Assembly: GCA_017307505.1 (NCBI GenBank)
Contig: JAFKEE010000016.1
Span: 372,001 to 436,000, forward strand
Direction of reading: 5' to 3'
DNA from: Acidobacteriota bacterium
GTDB lineage: Bacteria > Acidobacteriota > Terriglobia > Bryobacterales > Bryobacteraceae
Length of the DNA stretch: 64,000 bases
Shown piece after piece: positions 1 to 7,559 of this stretch. Position numbers and translations under genes: made by a program. Within the stretch, counting starts at the first letter, position 1. Each line of letters opens with the position of its first letter. A model generated the notes under the pieces. It searched no databases. It was not told the origin of the DNA and saw only the letters and a list, made by a program, of their open reading frames with translations.

Positions 1-995
1 CTTCAACGGACCAGAATCCGGATCCGGCTCAGCGAGTGGATGCAAAGGCCTCGGCCACGCAGCGCAGCCATTCGGCGTTCTTCACGGATCAGATCCGGAT
101 GCTAGGCGAGCGGCTGCAGGTGAACCTGAGCGGGCGGTTCCAGGGCTTCCAGCTCTCGCAACCATTGTTCACGGGCGGTACTCCGCTGTACCAGGGGGCC
201 ACATTTGCGGCGCCTCCGAATGCGTACACAGGCGACGTGACGGTGAGCTATTTCGTGCCGGCGAGTTCGACGAAGCTGCGCGCGCATGCGGGCAACGGGT
301 TCCGGTCTCCGACTCTGTATGAACGGCTGGGCTCGTCGTTCTACTTCGGTGCGTTCAGCCCACTGGGCGATCCACGGCTGCGGCCCGAGCGGACGGTTTC
401 GACCGACTTCGGCGTGGATCAGTATTTCGCCAACTCGAAGTACCGGGTGAGCGCCTCGTACTTCTATACACGGCTGCAGGAAGTGATCGGGTATGCCGGG
501 CTGATGAATGATCCGTATGGGCGCTTCGGCGGCTATGTGAACATGGGCGGCGGGCTGGCGCGCGGCGTGGAAGTGTCCGGCGAAGCCCGGCCATACCGCA
601 GCCTCACGCTGTCGTCGTCGTATACCTACACGAACGCGGACGAACGGAACAGCAGCCTGATCGGCGGTTCGCTGCGGTCGATCCGCGTGTTCCCGCAGAT
701 GTTCACGGCCGTGGCGACTCAACAGGTGTCGAAACGCACACAGGTGACGCTGAGCTTCCTTGGTGCTAGCGACTACATCTCGGGTTCGTTCTTTGTGGGT
801 AGCGGGAACCGGCCGTATCAGTTCGACGGGCCGCGGAAGCTGGACCTGGCGGTGAGCTACACGCTGCCGCTGAGTGAACGGACTTCGCTGCGGTTCTTCA
901 CGCGAGCAGAGAACCTGACCAACCAGCGCTACTTCGAAGACGGATTCCGGACGCCGGGCATCTGGGCGACGGGCGGGTTGAAGCTGGCGTTCTAA
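1..995 (+). CDS. TonB-dependent receptor, C-terminal part (5' end outside window)
   Basis: The reading frame is open from the window edge, so only the last ~330 residues are visible and the real start lies upstream. It shows alternating aromatic/polar strands typical of an outer-membrane beta-barrel, including a GNGFRSPTLYERLG segment, a FRSPT-type motif seen in TonB-dependent receptors, and a run LRFFTRAENLTNQRYFEDGF close to the end, which matches the conserved last strands (NLxNxxY) of the family. The chain ends in LKLAF, and a terminal aromatic is the usual outer-membrane insertion signal. The substrate cannot be told from this part. The neighbouring cobalt importer, convergent on the other side of a terminator, makes a cobalamin or metal-chelate ligand possible, but this is inference. 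Confidence 0.85.
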   Translation, partial: STDQNPDPAQRVDAKASATQRSHSAFFTDQIRMLGERLQVNLSGRFQGFQLSQPLFTGGTPLYQGATFAAPPNAYTGDVTVSYFVPASSTKLRAHAGNGFRSPTLYERLGSSFYFGAFSPLGDPRLRPERTVSTDFGVDQYFANSKYRVSASYFYTRLQEVIGYAGLMNDPYGRFGGYVNMGGGLARGVEVSGEARPYRSLTLSSSYTYTNADERNSSLIGGSLRSIRVFPQMFTAVATQQVSKRTQVTLSFLGASDYISGSFFVGSGNRPYQFDGPRKLDLAVSYTLPLSERTSLRFFTRAENLTNQRYFEDGFRTPGIWATGGLKLAF

Positions 996-1003
996 CGAGT
1001 GCA

Positions 1004-1043
1004 GGGAGCGTGCCGGGTGAGGGCATCCGGTGCGCTCCCTTTT
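1004..1043 (+). terminator. Intrinsic terminator after the TonB receptor
   Basis: A 13-pair stem (1004-1016 with 1027-1039, two G-T wobbles) is followed by TTTT. It starts 9 bases after the receptor stop and ends 10 bases before the convergent cbiO stop. Confidence 0.75.
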
Positions 1044-1053
1044 GGATTGCGGG

Positions 1054-1743
1054 TCAGATCTCCCAATGGAAGCGCGCTACGATCTCTTCCGTGGAGCCCT
1101 GCGCCTGAACGCGGCCGCCTTCGAAAAAGGCCGCGTGGGCACAGAGCGCCCTGGCGAATGCCGTGTCGTGCGTGACCACCAGCTTGGCCTGCGGCAGGGA
1201 TTGCAGCAGTTCCAGTAGCAGACGGCGGGCAGGCGGATCGAGATGAGTCGTGGGTTCGTCCAGGATGAGGATCTCCGGTTCCACTGCCAGAATGCCGGCC
1301 AGGGCAACGCGCTGTTTCTCGCCACCGCTGAGGTGATAGGGCGGGCGGTCCCAGCCGTCGAGGACACCTACCTGATGAAGAACCTTCCGGGCTCGGGCTT
1401 CGGCTTCGGACGGCGGCAAGCCGCATTGCAGAGGTCCAAAGCAGACATCTTCGAGGATGCTGGGCAGGAAGAGTTGGTCTTCCGGATCCTGAAATAGCAA
1501 GCCGACTTTGCGGCGAATGGCCACGAAGTGGCGAGGTTCCACCGGCAGCCCGCAGACGCGCAGCTCGCCTTCGCCCTGCAGGACTCCGTTCAGGTGCAGC
1601 AGAAACGTCGTTTTGCCCGAGCCGTTGGGGCCAAGCAGTGCCATGCTCTGGCCTGGATCCAGGCGGAAATCGACGCCGCGCAGCGCCTGGAAACCACTGT
1701 CGTAAGAAAAACGGAGATTGCGCGCCTCGATGACAGGGTTCAT
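1054..1743 (-). CDS. cbiO: Cobalt/nickel ECF transporter ATPase CbiO
   Basis: ATP-binding subunit of an energy-coupling-factor importer, 229 residues. It has Walker A GPNGSGKT (about 38-45), Q-loop QDPEDQ, signature LSGGEKQR, Walker B ILILDEPT and the switch histidine in VTHD. The QDPEDQLF form of the Q-loop region is characteristic of CbiO/EcfA. The start chosen is the ATG at 1743, which overlaps the cbiQ stop as ATGA. The open frame continues upstream, but the family N-terminus (MNPVIEARNLRFSY) fits this Met. It is the last gene of cbiM-cbiQ-cbiO. Cobalt versus nickel cannot be decided from this subunit. Confidence 0.92.
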   Translation of the reverse strand: MNPVIEARNLRFSYDSGFQALRGVDFRLDPGQSMALLGPNGSGKTTFLLHLNGVLQGEGELRVCGLPVEPRHFVAIRRKVGLLFQDPEDQLFLPSILEDVCFGPLQCGLPPSEAEARARKVLHQVGVLDGWDRPPYHLSGGEKQRVALAGILAVEPEILILDEPTTHLDPPARRLLLELLQSLPQAKLVVTHDTAFARALCAHAAFFEGGRVQAQGSTEEIVARFHWEI

Positions 1744-2363
1744 CGGGTGGCTCCGGCGGCTCCGCGGGAGAGCATGGCGCGATGGATTCGTTCGGCGCGG
1801 GCGTAGGAACTGGCGAAGAGGACCGCCAGGCTGGCCGCCGAGACCTGGAAGGATTTCTCTCCGCCGCGCGCCAGGGCCGCCGTGCGCATGCGCCAGGCCT
1901 GGGCGGAGATGACGGCAATGTAACGCCAGGTGAAGTGCATCACGTCGACCAATAGTCGCGGGACGCCGAGGCGGGCGGCGGATTCCAGCAGACGCTCCAG
2001 CGGAGTGGAGGCCATGAGAAGGCAGACCCAGAGCGCGGAGAGATAGCTTTTCCAGAGTAAGGCCACGGCGCGGGCCGGATCGCCCATCCAGGCGGTGAAG
2101 CCGGCGAAGACGATGGTGAACGGCAGCACGACGCCCGCGCGGAAGGCGAGCGGCAGCAGCGGCAGGCGGGCGGTGAAGATCAGGATCGGCGCCAGCGCGG
2201 CCAGGGTCCAGGCCAAGGGCCAGGTGCCGGTGGCGATGAGGAGAGCCAGGCAGGCGAGGATTTTGGCGCGTGGATCCAGCGTGTGAAGGGGGCTTTTGCG
2301 GCGGCTCCATTCATCGAAGGCAAAGATATCGGGTGCTATGCGTTGCGCCACCGGACGATCCAC
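1740..2363 (-). CDS. cbiQ: Cobalt/nickel ECF transporter transmembrane subunit CbiQ
   Basis: Integral membrane T-component, 207 residues, with about five hydrophobic segments. The two short motifs that contact the ATPase are visible: ESAARLGVPRLL (about residue 125-136) and HRAMLSRG near the C-terminus, matching the Ala-Arg-Gly coupling motifs of CbiQ/EcfT. The start is a GTG at 2363. The 5' end overlaps the end of cbiM by 28 bases and the 3' end overlaps cbiO by 4, so the three genes form one translationally coupled operon. It is slightly shorter than the usual 220-260 residues. Confidence 0.88.
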   Translation of the reverse strand: MDRPVAQRIAPDIFAFDEWSRRKSPLHTLDPRAKILACLALLIATGTWPLAWTLAALAPILIFTARLPLLPLAFRAGVVLPFTIVFAGFTAWMGDPARAVALLWKSYLSALWVCLLMASTPLERLLESAARLGVPRLLVDVMHFTWRYIAVISAQAWRMRTAALARGGEKSFQVSAASLAVLFASSYARAERIHRAMLSRGAAGATR

Positions 2364-3208
2364 CGACCGACAAGATAGCAGGCCAGGAAGGTGGCCGTGA
2401 GTCCGGCGAGGCCGAGGGCGGCCTGGCGGAGCCAGGGTTCCGCTACGGCGGCCGTTTCCTTATCGCCGAGTCCGGCCAGACCCGCGACACGCTCCAGGCC
2501 GTCAGGCAGGGCGGAGGCGGCCAGGAAGCCGGCCGACACAAGGACGAGCGCGAAGAGGCCCAGCAGGATGAGCGCGGGCCGGCCTTCGGTTTCGGGCGCG
2601 CGCAGCCAGCGCGGGTTCATCTTTTCCAGCGAGCCGAGAACAGCCAGGGTGATGGCGCCTTCGAGGATGCCGGTGATGCAGAAGACGATGAGCCCGATGC
2701 CGAGGGCGTGATTGGGAATGCGGACTCCGGAGAGGAAGAGTTCTCCCAGGCAAAGGATGGCCGAGACGAAGACGCTGAGGAAGCCACCGAGGGCGATGCC
2801 GAAGTTGCGGCCGCGGGTGCGGGCCAGCAGGCGATACGGCCAGTAGCCGGCCAGGACTCCGGCGATGGCCATATTGAAGACGTTGGCGCCTAGGGCAAGG
2901 AGGCCGCCGTCCTGAAAGACAAGCGCCTGAATGATGAGGATCGCCGTCATGACGATGGCGGCGGGCGCGGGTCCAAGAGTAGCGGCGAGCAGGGCTCCGC
3001 CGACGAGGTGGCCGCTGGTGCCGATGCCGACGGGGAAATTGATCATCTGGGCGGCGAAGACAAAAGCGCCCATGACGCCCATGAGAGGCAGCCGGGAATC
3101 CTGCAGTCCGGCCTGGGCGCGGCGGGCCAGCATGCCAATGGAGGGCACGCTGACAGTCGCGAGTCCGGCCCACACGGGTGTGGACAGGAAGCCATCCGGG
3201 ATATGCAT
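2336..3208 (-). CDS. cbiM: Cobalt/nickel ECF transporter substrate-binding CbiM with fused CbiN-like PDGLE domain
   Basis: Membrane S-component that captures Co2+ or Ni2+, 290 residues from the chosen start. The family needs Met-His at the mature N-terminus as metal ligands; the sequence MHIPDGFL begins at 3208, so I prefer this ATG over an in-frame GTG four codons upstream (3220) that would bury the ligand. The conserved GTSGHLVGG segment carrying another ligand histidine is present. The C-terminal ~80 residues contain LPDGLERVA and a final membrane helix, i.e. the PDGLE (CbiN-like) domain, so M and N functions are fused. No cobalamin riboswitch could be recognised in the ~100 bases upstream. 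Confidence 0.9.
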   Translation of the reverse strand: MHIPDGFLSTPVWAGLATVSVPSIGMLARRAQAGLQDSRLPLMGVMGAFVFAAQMINFPVGIGTSGHLVGGALLAATLGPAPAAIVMTAILIIQALVFQDGGLLALGANVFNMAIAGVLAGYWPYRLLARTRGRNFGIALGGFLSVFVSAILCLGELFLSGVRIPNHALGIGLIVFCITGILEGAITLAVLGSLEKMNPRWLRAPETEGRPALILLGLFALVLVSAGFLAASALPDGLERVAGLAGLGDKETAAVAEPWLRQAALGLAGLTATFLACYLVGRWIVRWRNA

Positions 3209-3312
3209 GATCGATTTCACAGTAGCAAAAACGGGTGAGAGTTGCTACGGAATCACTGGAGGCTCACAGGTTTCCGGACAGGGAGGAAGTGGCCCGGTTA
3301 CGATAGTGGACT

Positions 3313-4170
3313 GTGCGTCAAAGTGCGATTCTGTTGATCAACTGTCCGGATGCGAAGGGGCTGGTGGCCTCTGTGTCGGGCTTCCTCTACGAACACGGGG
3401 CGAATATCCTGTCGACGGACGAACACCGGGATGATGCGTCGGAGCGGTTCTTCATGCGTATCGAGTGGGACGTCGCCGACTTCCAACTGGATCAGGCGGC
3501 CTTTGCGAGCGCCTTCGAGCGCCAGGTGGCCCAGCGGTTCGCGATGGAATGGCGGGTGGAGTACTCGCAGCGCCCGATGCGGGTAGCCGTGTTTGTGTCG
3601 AAATACCTGCACTGCCTGGCGGATCTGCTGTACCGGCATCAGACGGGCGAGTTGGCCGCGGATATCCGGCTGATTGTCAGCAATCACGAGGATGCGCGGC
3701 GTCATGCCGAGTTCCACGGGATTCCGTTTGAGTATGTGCCGGTAGGACCGGGCGGCAAGGCAGAGGCAGAGGCCCGGGCGCTGAGGCTGTTGGAGGAGCA
3801 GGAGATCGACCTGGTGGTGCTGGCACGGTATATGCAGGTTCTGTCGCCGGAGTTTGTGGCGCGGTATGAGGGCCGGGTGATCAACGTGCATCATTCCTTC
3901 CTGCCGGCATTCAGCGGCGCGAAGCCCTATCATGCGGCGTTCGCGCGCGGCGTGAAGCTGATCGGAGCTACTGCGCATTATGTGACGGAGATCCTGGACG
4001 ACGGGCCGATCATCGACCAGGAGGTGATCCGGGTATCGCATCGCGATCAGTTGGAGGAGTTGATCCAGAAGGGCAGGGATGCGGAGCGGATGGTGCTGTC
4101 GAGGGCGGTGCGGTGGCACCTCGAGCACCGGGTTTTGTTGTGCGGGCGGAAGACGGTTGTGTTTGAGTGA
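3313..4170 (+). CDS. purU: Formyltetrahydrofolate deformylase PurU
   Basis: Hydrolyses 10-formyl-THF to formate and THF. It has 285 residues, the usual length. The N-terminal ACT domain (CPDAKGLVASVSGFLYEHGANIL) is followed by a formyltransferase-fold domain from about residue 85. The hydrolase motif VINVHHSFLPAFSGAKPYHAAFARGVK (catalytic His in the first part) and DGPIIDQE are typical of PurU rather than PurN. The start codon is a GTG at 3313. It diverges from cbiM and converges on the pentapeptide gene with 14 bases between stops. Confidence 0.93.
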   Translation: MRQSAILLINCPDAKGLVASVSGFLYEHGANILSTDEHRDDASERFFMRIEWDVADFQLDQAAFASAFERQVAQRFAMEWRVEYSQRPMRVAVFVSKYLHCLADLLYRHQTGELAADIRLIVSNHEDARRHAEFHGIPFEYVPVGPGGKAEAEARALRLLEEQEIDLVVLARYMQVLSPEFVARYEGRVINVHHSFLPAFSGAKPYHAAFARGVKLIGATAHYVTEILDDGPIIDQEVIRVSHRDQLEELIQKGRDAERMVLSRAVRWHLEHRVLLCGRKTVVFE

Positions 4171-4184
4171 GGGGCGCAGTGCCG

Positions 4185-4850
4185 CTATTTGATCGTCAGG
4201 CCCAGAAGGCGGGCCAGGTCCATCGCTTGCGGAGCACTGACGGAAGCGCCTCGCACGTCTTCCGGGAACACGGTGATGCCTTCGATCTCGGACCGGCTCA
4301 GGTCGACACCCTTCAGGATGGCGCGGCTGAGGTCGGATTTCTGCAGCGAAACGCTGTCCAGGATCGCGCCTTCGAGATTGGCTGAGCGGAGGTCGGATTC
4401 GGCCAGGTTGCTGGCTCGGATTTCGCAGGTGGCGGTGTGACCGCTATTTAGCCGGAGATAGCGGGCTTCGCAGCGATCGAGCAGGACATCCTTCCAATGG
4501 CATTCGACGGCGCCCAGCCCAGTCAGGCGGCAGTCGATGAATTCCACCCGAATGGCTTCGAAGCCGCGCCAGTCTGCGTTGGAGAGGTCGCAGTTCAGGA
4601 AGCGGACGTCGCGCAGGCGCGGAGCCCGGATGCTGGTCCCGGCGAAATTGACGCCCTGAAAAACCACGGAGGTGGCCACGAGCCGGGGCAAGCTGCGGCC
4701 TGTGAGATCGAGACCCTGGAAGAGTCCCTCCTCCAGATCTTCGCCTTCGATGAGGTCTTCGAGGGTGAGGGGCGCCAGGTCGTCGAGGCTGGCGGGCAGG
4801 TCGGCGGGCGAGCGGCGGGGGGATGTTTCCTTGCGACGTTTCAGGGCCAT
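4185..4850 (-). CDS. Pentapeptide-repeat protein
   Basis: Protein of 221 residues with degenerate pentapeptide repeats of the A(D/N)LxX kind. Clear ones include NFAGTSIRAPRL, LSNADWRG and, in the last third, SNLAESDLRSANLEGAILDSVSLQKSDLSRAILKG (quoted in part). This predicts a right-handed quadrilateral beta-helix. There is no signal peptide or membrane segment, so it is cytoplasmic. Some relatives mimic DNA and protect gyrase, but most have no known role. The ATG at 4850 is chosen because it begins the conserved part. It lies 40 bases after the small basic gene in the same direction, and is probably the last gene of that operon. Confidence 0.8.
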   Translation of the reverse strand: MALKRRKETSPRRSPADLPASLDDLAPLTLEDLIEGEDLEEGLFQGLDLTGRSLPRLVATSVVFQGVNFAGTSIRAPRLRDVRFLNCDLSNADWRGFEAIRVEFIDCRLTGLGAVECHWKDVLLDRCEARYLRLNSGHTATCEIRASNLAESDLRSANLEGAILDSVSLQKSDLSRAILKGVDLSRSEIEGITVFPEDVRGASVSAPQAMDLARLLGLTIK

Positions 4851-4890
4851 CAAGGACAGAGTAGCCTGAACACAGGCCGAGGCCCTTGTG

Positions 4891-5196
4891 CTACCGCTTG
4901 GCGCTGGCGCGGGAGGGACTGCGCATGGCGAAACGCGCCTCGCGGACCTCGCGCTGCTCCTTGCGGTACTCGCCGATTTTGCGGTTGGTCTCCAACCACT
5001 TCTCGACCATTCTGGCGGCCTCGCGGATCTCATCCGTCACTTCGGCCGGCGGCAGCACGCCCAGCATGTACTTGCCGAGACTCTGGGCTTCCTTGGAAGT
5101 CGAGGAGAGCCAGGCAAGACGCTCGTTCAGCGGGAAGCTCTTGTACTGGAGCGCGTCGCCGAGAACCGCTGAATCCTTGGGGGACAGGGCAATCAT
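4891..5196 (-). CDS. Small basic helical protein of unknown function
   Basis: Protein of 101 residues with no family I recognise. The first ~60 residues are mixed and amphipathic. The C-terminal third (from EKWLETNRKIGEYRKEQREV on) is strongly charged and predicted to be a long helix or coiled coil, ending in a basic tail. Its ATG overlaps the stop of the upstream nitrilase-fold gene as ATGA (5193-5196), which implies translational coupling and supports it being real. It may be a partner subunit of that protein. This is inferred from context only. Confidence 0.7.
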   Translation of the reverse strand: MIALSPKDSAVLGDALQYKSFPLNERLAWLSSTSKEAQSLGKYMLGVLPPAEVTDEIREAARMVEKWLETNRKIGEYRKEQREVREARFAMRSPSRASAKR

Positions 5197-6842
5197 GTGT
5201 GATCCGCCTCACCTTCAGTATACCGTTTGACGCAATGGACCCCGGAAAGGATGGGATAAAGCGCGTTGCGGCCATCGGAGCGGCCGTCGGCGGTCCATTC
5301 CTCCACGCGGCGCATAGCGAGCGAAAGGATGACGCCGTCGCAGCCGTCGTCCAACTCAATCTCATAAGGGCCGCCAGTCTTCGCGTCCTTCCAGAGGGCA
5401 ACGACCCGGTTGCGGCTCCTGCCGTCGCGGGGGCGGCTCAAGCGGGACATGCCGAGGCTCGTGATGGAGAGGACGGAGCAGCCGGGATCGTCTGCCAGGA
5501 CCGTGGCGTAGCGGGCGGCCCAACGCTCCTTTAGTTGCGGGCCGTCCATCAGGAGGGCGATCACGAGATTGGGGCCGACGGCGCGGACGAGGTCTCCCAC
5601 GGGGTCGGGTCGGGCCAGGTCTTCACAGATCAGAACGGAAAGTACGATTTCCGCGGACGTACAGGCGAAGAAGAACTGGCGGTCCTCGATGCCGATGTGT
5701 TCCCACCATTCGGATTCGGGGTCGAGGATGCTGCCCAGTCCGTATTGGGTGATCTGGCCGGAGTCGAGCTTCCAGCGATGGTGTTTGGCCTGGAGCAGCG
5801 AGGCGCTGAGGGGCAGGTCGAGGCAGACCCGGTTGACGCCGGCGGTGCGTCCCGAGGGTGCGGCGCCAAGCCCGCTGACGAGGATTGCTCCGTGGGACAG
5901 AGCGAAATTGCGGAGGGACTCGTGGTCTTCCGGAGCGATGGCGCATTCCGGCAGGATGATGGCGTCGACGCGGCCCATCTTCTGCATGGCCGAGCGGTGC
6001 AGGCCGGCGACATGTTTCAGAATGCCGGAGCCGCCGGTTTCACTGGGTTCGCGGTGGTCGTAGGTGAAGAGCTGGAAACGGCCGGGCATGTTGGCCGATT
6101 CGCCGGGCAAGGGAGGAGACGGCCGGAACTGGACGGGATGGATCTCCAGCGGCCAGGGCACCACCAGCAGGTTCAAGCTCGTCTGGTCAATGCTGAGCAC
6201 CGGACGGACCCAACGGGGCCGGACTTCTCCGGGCGTGCAGAGGGCGAGATAGAGTGACAGGGACCGGATGGTGAGGCCATTCTGCGGCGTGTGCATTTTG
6301 GGCAGGACGCGCAGGCGCGTGGAGCTCACCTGGACGCAGACGCTGGAGCCGGGCAGGTCGCGCTGCAGCAGCTCGGAGGCGTACTGGAGGAACTTTTCGT
6401 CGACGCGGGACTCGTAGTCGGCCGGCGCCAGCGGACTGCCAATGCTTTCGCAGGCTTCATCGGAAATGGCGAGGAGCTGCATGGCGGCCTGCCAGAGGAG
6501 GAGTTCGTGATTGAGATCCTCCACGCGTTTGGCGGCGGCGGTGGGATTGGTGAGGGCGGTCCAGAGCCGGCTGACCGCGGCGGGTGCTGATTCATTGCGG
6601 ACCCACTGGATGCGCCAGGAACGGCCGTAGCGGGCAGCGGCCCGGGCCCAGGCTTCCTTGTCATCGCGCTGGCGGTAGGCGCGGGGCGGCCAGTCGGTGA
6701 GGATCCGGGCATAAGAGCCGGACTTGAGCAGCAGCGACGCGCAGCAGGCAAAGACGTCCGGCGGCCAGGCAGGGCAGGGCTGGAGGTTGCGGCGTCCCAG
6801 CAGGAAACGCAAATACTCGCCGATGGTAAGGTCGCCAGGCAT
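5193..6842 (-). CDS. Carbon-nitrogen hydrolase (nitrilase-fold) protein with long N-terminal extension
   Basis: 549 residues. The C-terminal half (from about 285) has the elements of the nitrilase superfamily triad: Glu299 in ILPECA, Lys353 or Lys358 in QAKHHRWKLD, and Cys406 in LSVLICEDLARPD. The GSILDPESEWW and NLVIALLMDGPQLKERWAARYATVLA segments match the alpha-beta-beta-alpha sandwich. The first ~280 residues have no family I can name, and that is far longer than in simple amidases or nitrilases (~270-350 in total). No signal peptide or ammonia-ligase domain is present. The small basic gene is coupled downstream and a pentapeptide gene follows. Upstream ribA is 43 bases away in the same direction. 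An amidase on an unknown substrate is the safest reading. Confidence 0.75.
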   Translation of the reverse strand: MPGDLTIGEYLRFLLGRRNLQPCPAWPPDVFACCASLLLKSGSYARILTDWPPRAYRQRDDKEAWARAAARYGRSWRIQWVRNESAPAAVSRLWTALTNPTAAAKRVEDLNHELLLWQAAMQLLAISDEACESIGSPLAPADYESRVDEKFLQYASELLQRDLPGSSVCVQVSSTRLRVLPKMHTPQNGLTIRSLSLYLALCTPGEVRPRWVRPVLSIDQTSLNLLVVPWPLEIHPVQFRPSPPLPGESANMPGRFQLFTYDHREPSETGGSGILKHVAGLHRSAMQKMGRVDAIILPECAIAPEDHESLRNFALSHGAILVSGLGAAPSGRTAGVNRVCLDLPLSASLLQAKHHRWKLDSGQITQYGLGSILDPESEWWEHIGIEDRQFFFACTSAEIVLSVLICEDLARPDPVGDLVRAVGPNLVIALLMDGPQLKERWAARYATVLADDPGCSVLSITSLGMSRLSRPRDGRSRNRVVALWKDAKTGGPYEIELDDGCDGVILSLAMRRVEEWTADGRSDGRNALYPILSGVHCVKRYTEGEADHT

Positions 6843-6885
6843 CGCGCGGATTGCTGGCTATTGTAGCCGAACGCGCACAGCGAGA

Positions 6886-7500
6886 CTAGAGCTCAAGCAG
6901 ATGGCCGAAGCGTTTCTTCTTTGTTTTCAGATACCGGGCACTGTGACGGCTGCGGACGGCGTTGCAAGGTACGCGCTCTGCGACCTGGATGCCGACGTTT
7001 TCCATCGCGGCGATCTTGTCCGGGTTGTTCGTCATCAGGCGGACGGATTTGATGCCGAAGGAATGGAGGATGGCGCCGGGCATCTCGTAGCCGCGCAGAT
7101 CCGCCTCAAAGCCAAGCTGTTCATTGGCTTCGACCGTGTCGGCGCCGGCATCCTGGAGCTCATAGGCGCGCAGTTTGTTCAACAGGCCGATGCCGCGGCC
7201 TTCCTTGGCTTCGTAGATCACCATGCCGCGGCCTTCCGCGCTGATGGTTTCGAGAGCCAGTTCCAGTTGCGCCCGGCAATCGCAGCGCAGGGAATGGAAA
7301 ACGTCGCCTGTAAGACATTGGGAGTGGATCCGGACGAGCAGGGGCTCGGGCGCTTTGAGGTCGCCCATGGCCACGGCGACGGAGTCCTCGGTATAGTCTC
7401 CGCGCCTGCCGGCGAAGCCGTAGATGCGGAAATGGCCGTACTCCGTGGGGAAGTCCGCCTCGGCGACCTTGCGGACTTCGATAGGGTTGGGATCTGACAT
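6886..7500 (-). CDS. ribA: GTP cyclohydrolase II
   Basis: First step of riboflavin synthesis: opens GTP to 2,5-diamino-6-ribosylamino-pyrimidinone phosphate, with release of formate and pyrophosphate. It has 204 residues, the single-domain form (no RibB fusion). The zinc cysteines are in HSQCLTGDVFHSLRCDCRAQ and the catalytic region in YEAKEGRGIGLLNKLRAYELQ (quoted in part), with NNPDK towards the end. The start is the ATG at 7500, 59 bases from the divergent histidine-kinase gene. Confidence 0.94.
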   Translation of the reverse strand: MSDPNPIEVRKVAEADFPTEYGHFRIYGFAGRRGDYTEDSVAVAMGDLKAPEPLLVRIHSQCLTGDVFHSLRCDCRAQLELALETISAEGRGMVIYEAKEGRGIGLLNKLRAYELQDAGADTVEANEQLGFEADLRGYEMPGAILHSFGIKSVRLMTNNPDKIAAMENVGIQVAERVPCNAVRSRHSARYLKTKKKRFGHLLEL

Positions 7501-7559
7501 GGAAACGGTGGTTTCTGTCTTTATTTTAGTATGGTCGGGTACAGCGGGTTTGGGCCGGA

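Noticed and set aside
3209-3312. Cobalamin riboswitch upstream of cbiM
   Set aside because: Only about 100 bases are free and no B12-box-like conserved sequence was seen; too short for the aptamer and expression platform.
5193-6842. DRT-type anti-phage reverse transcriptase linked with the nitrilase-fold protein
   Set aside because: No reverse-transcriptase motif (YxDD) or RT gene is present in the protein or its neighbours; only the nitrilase part resembles such systems.
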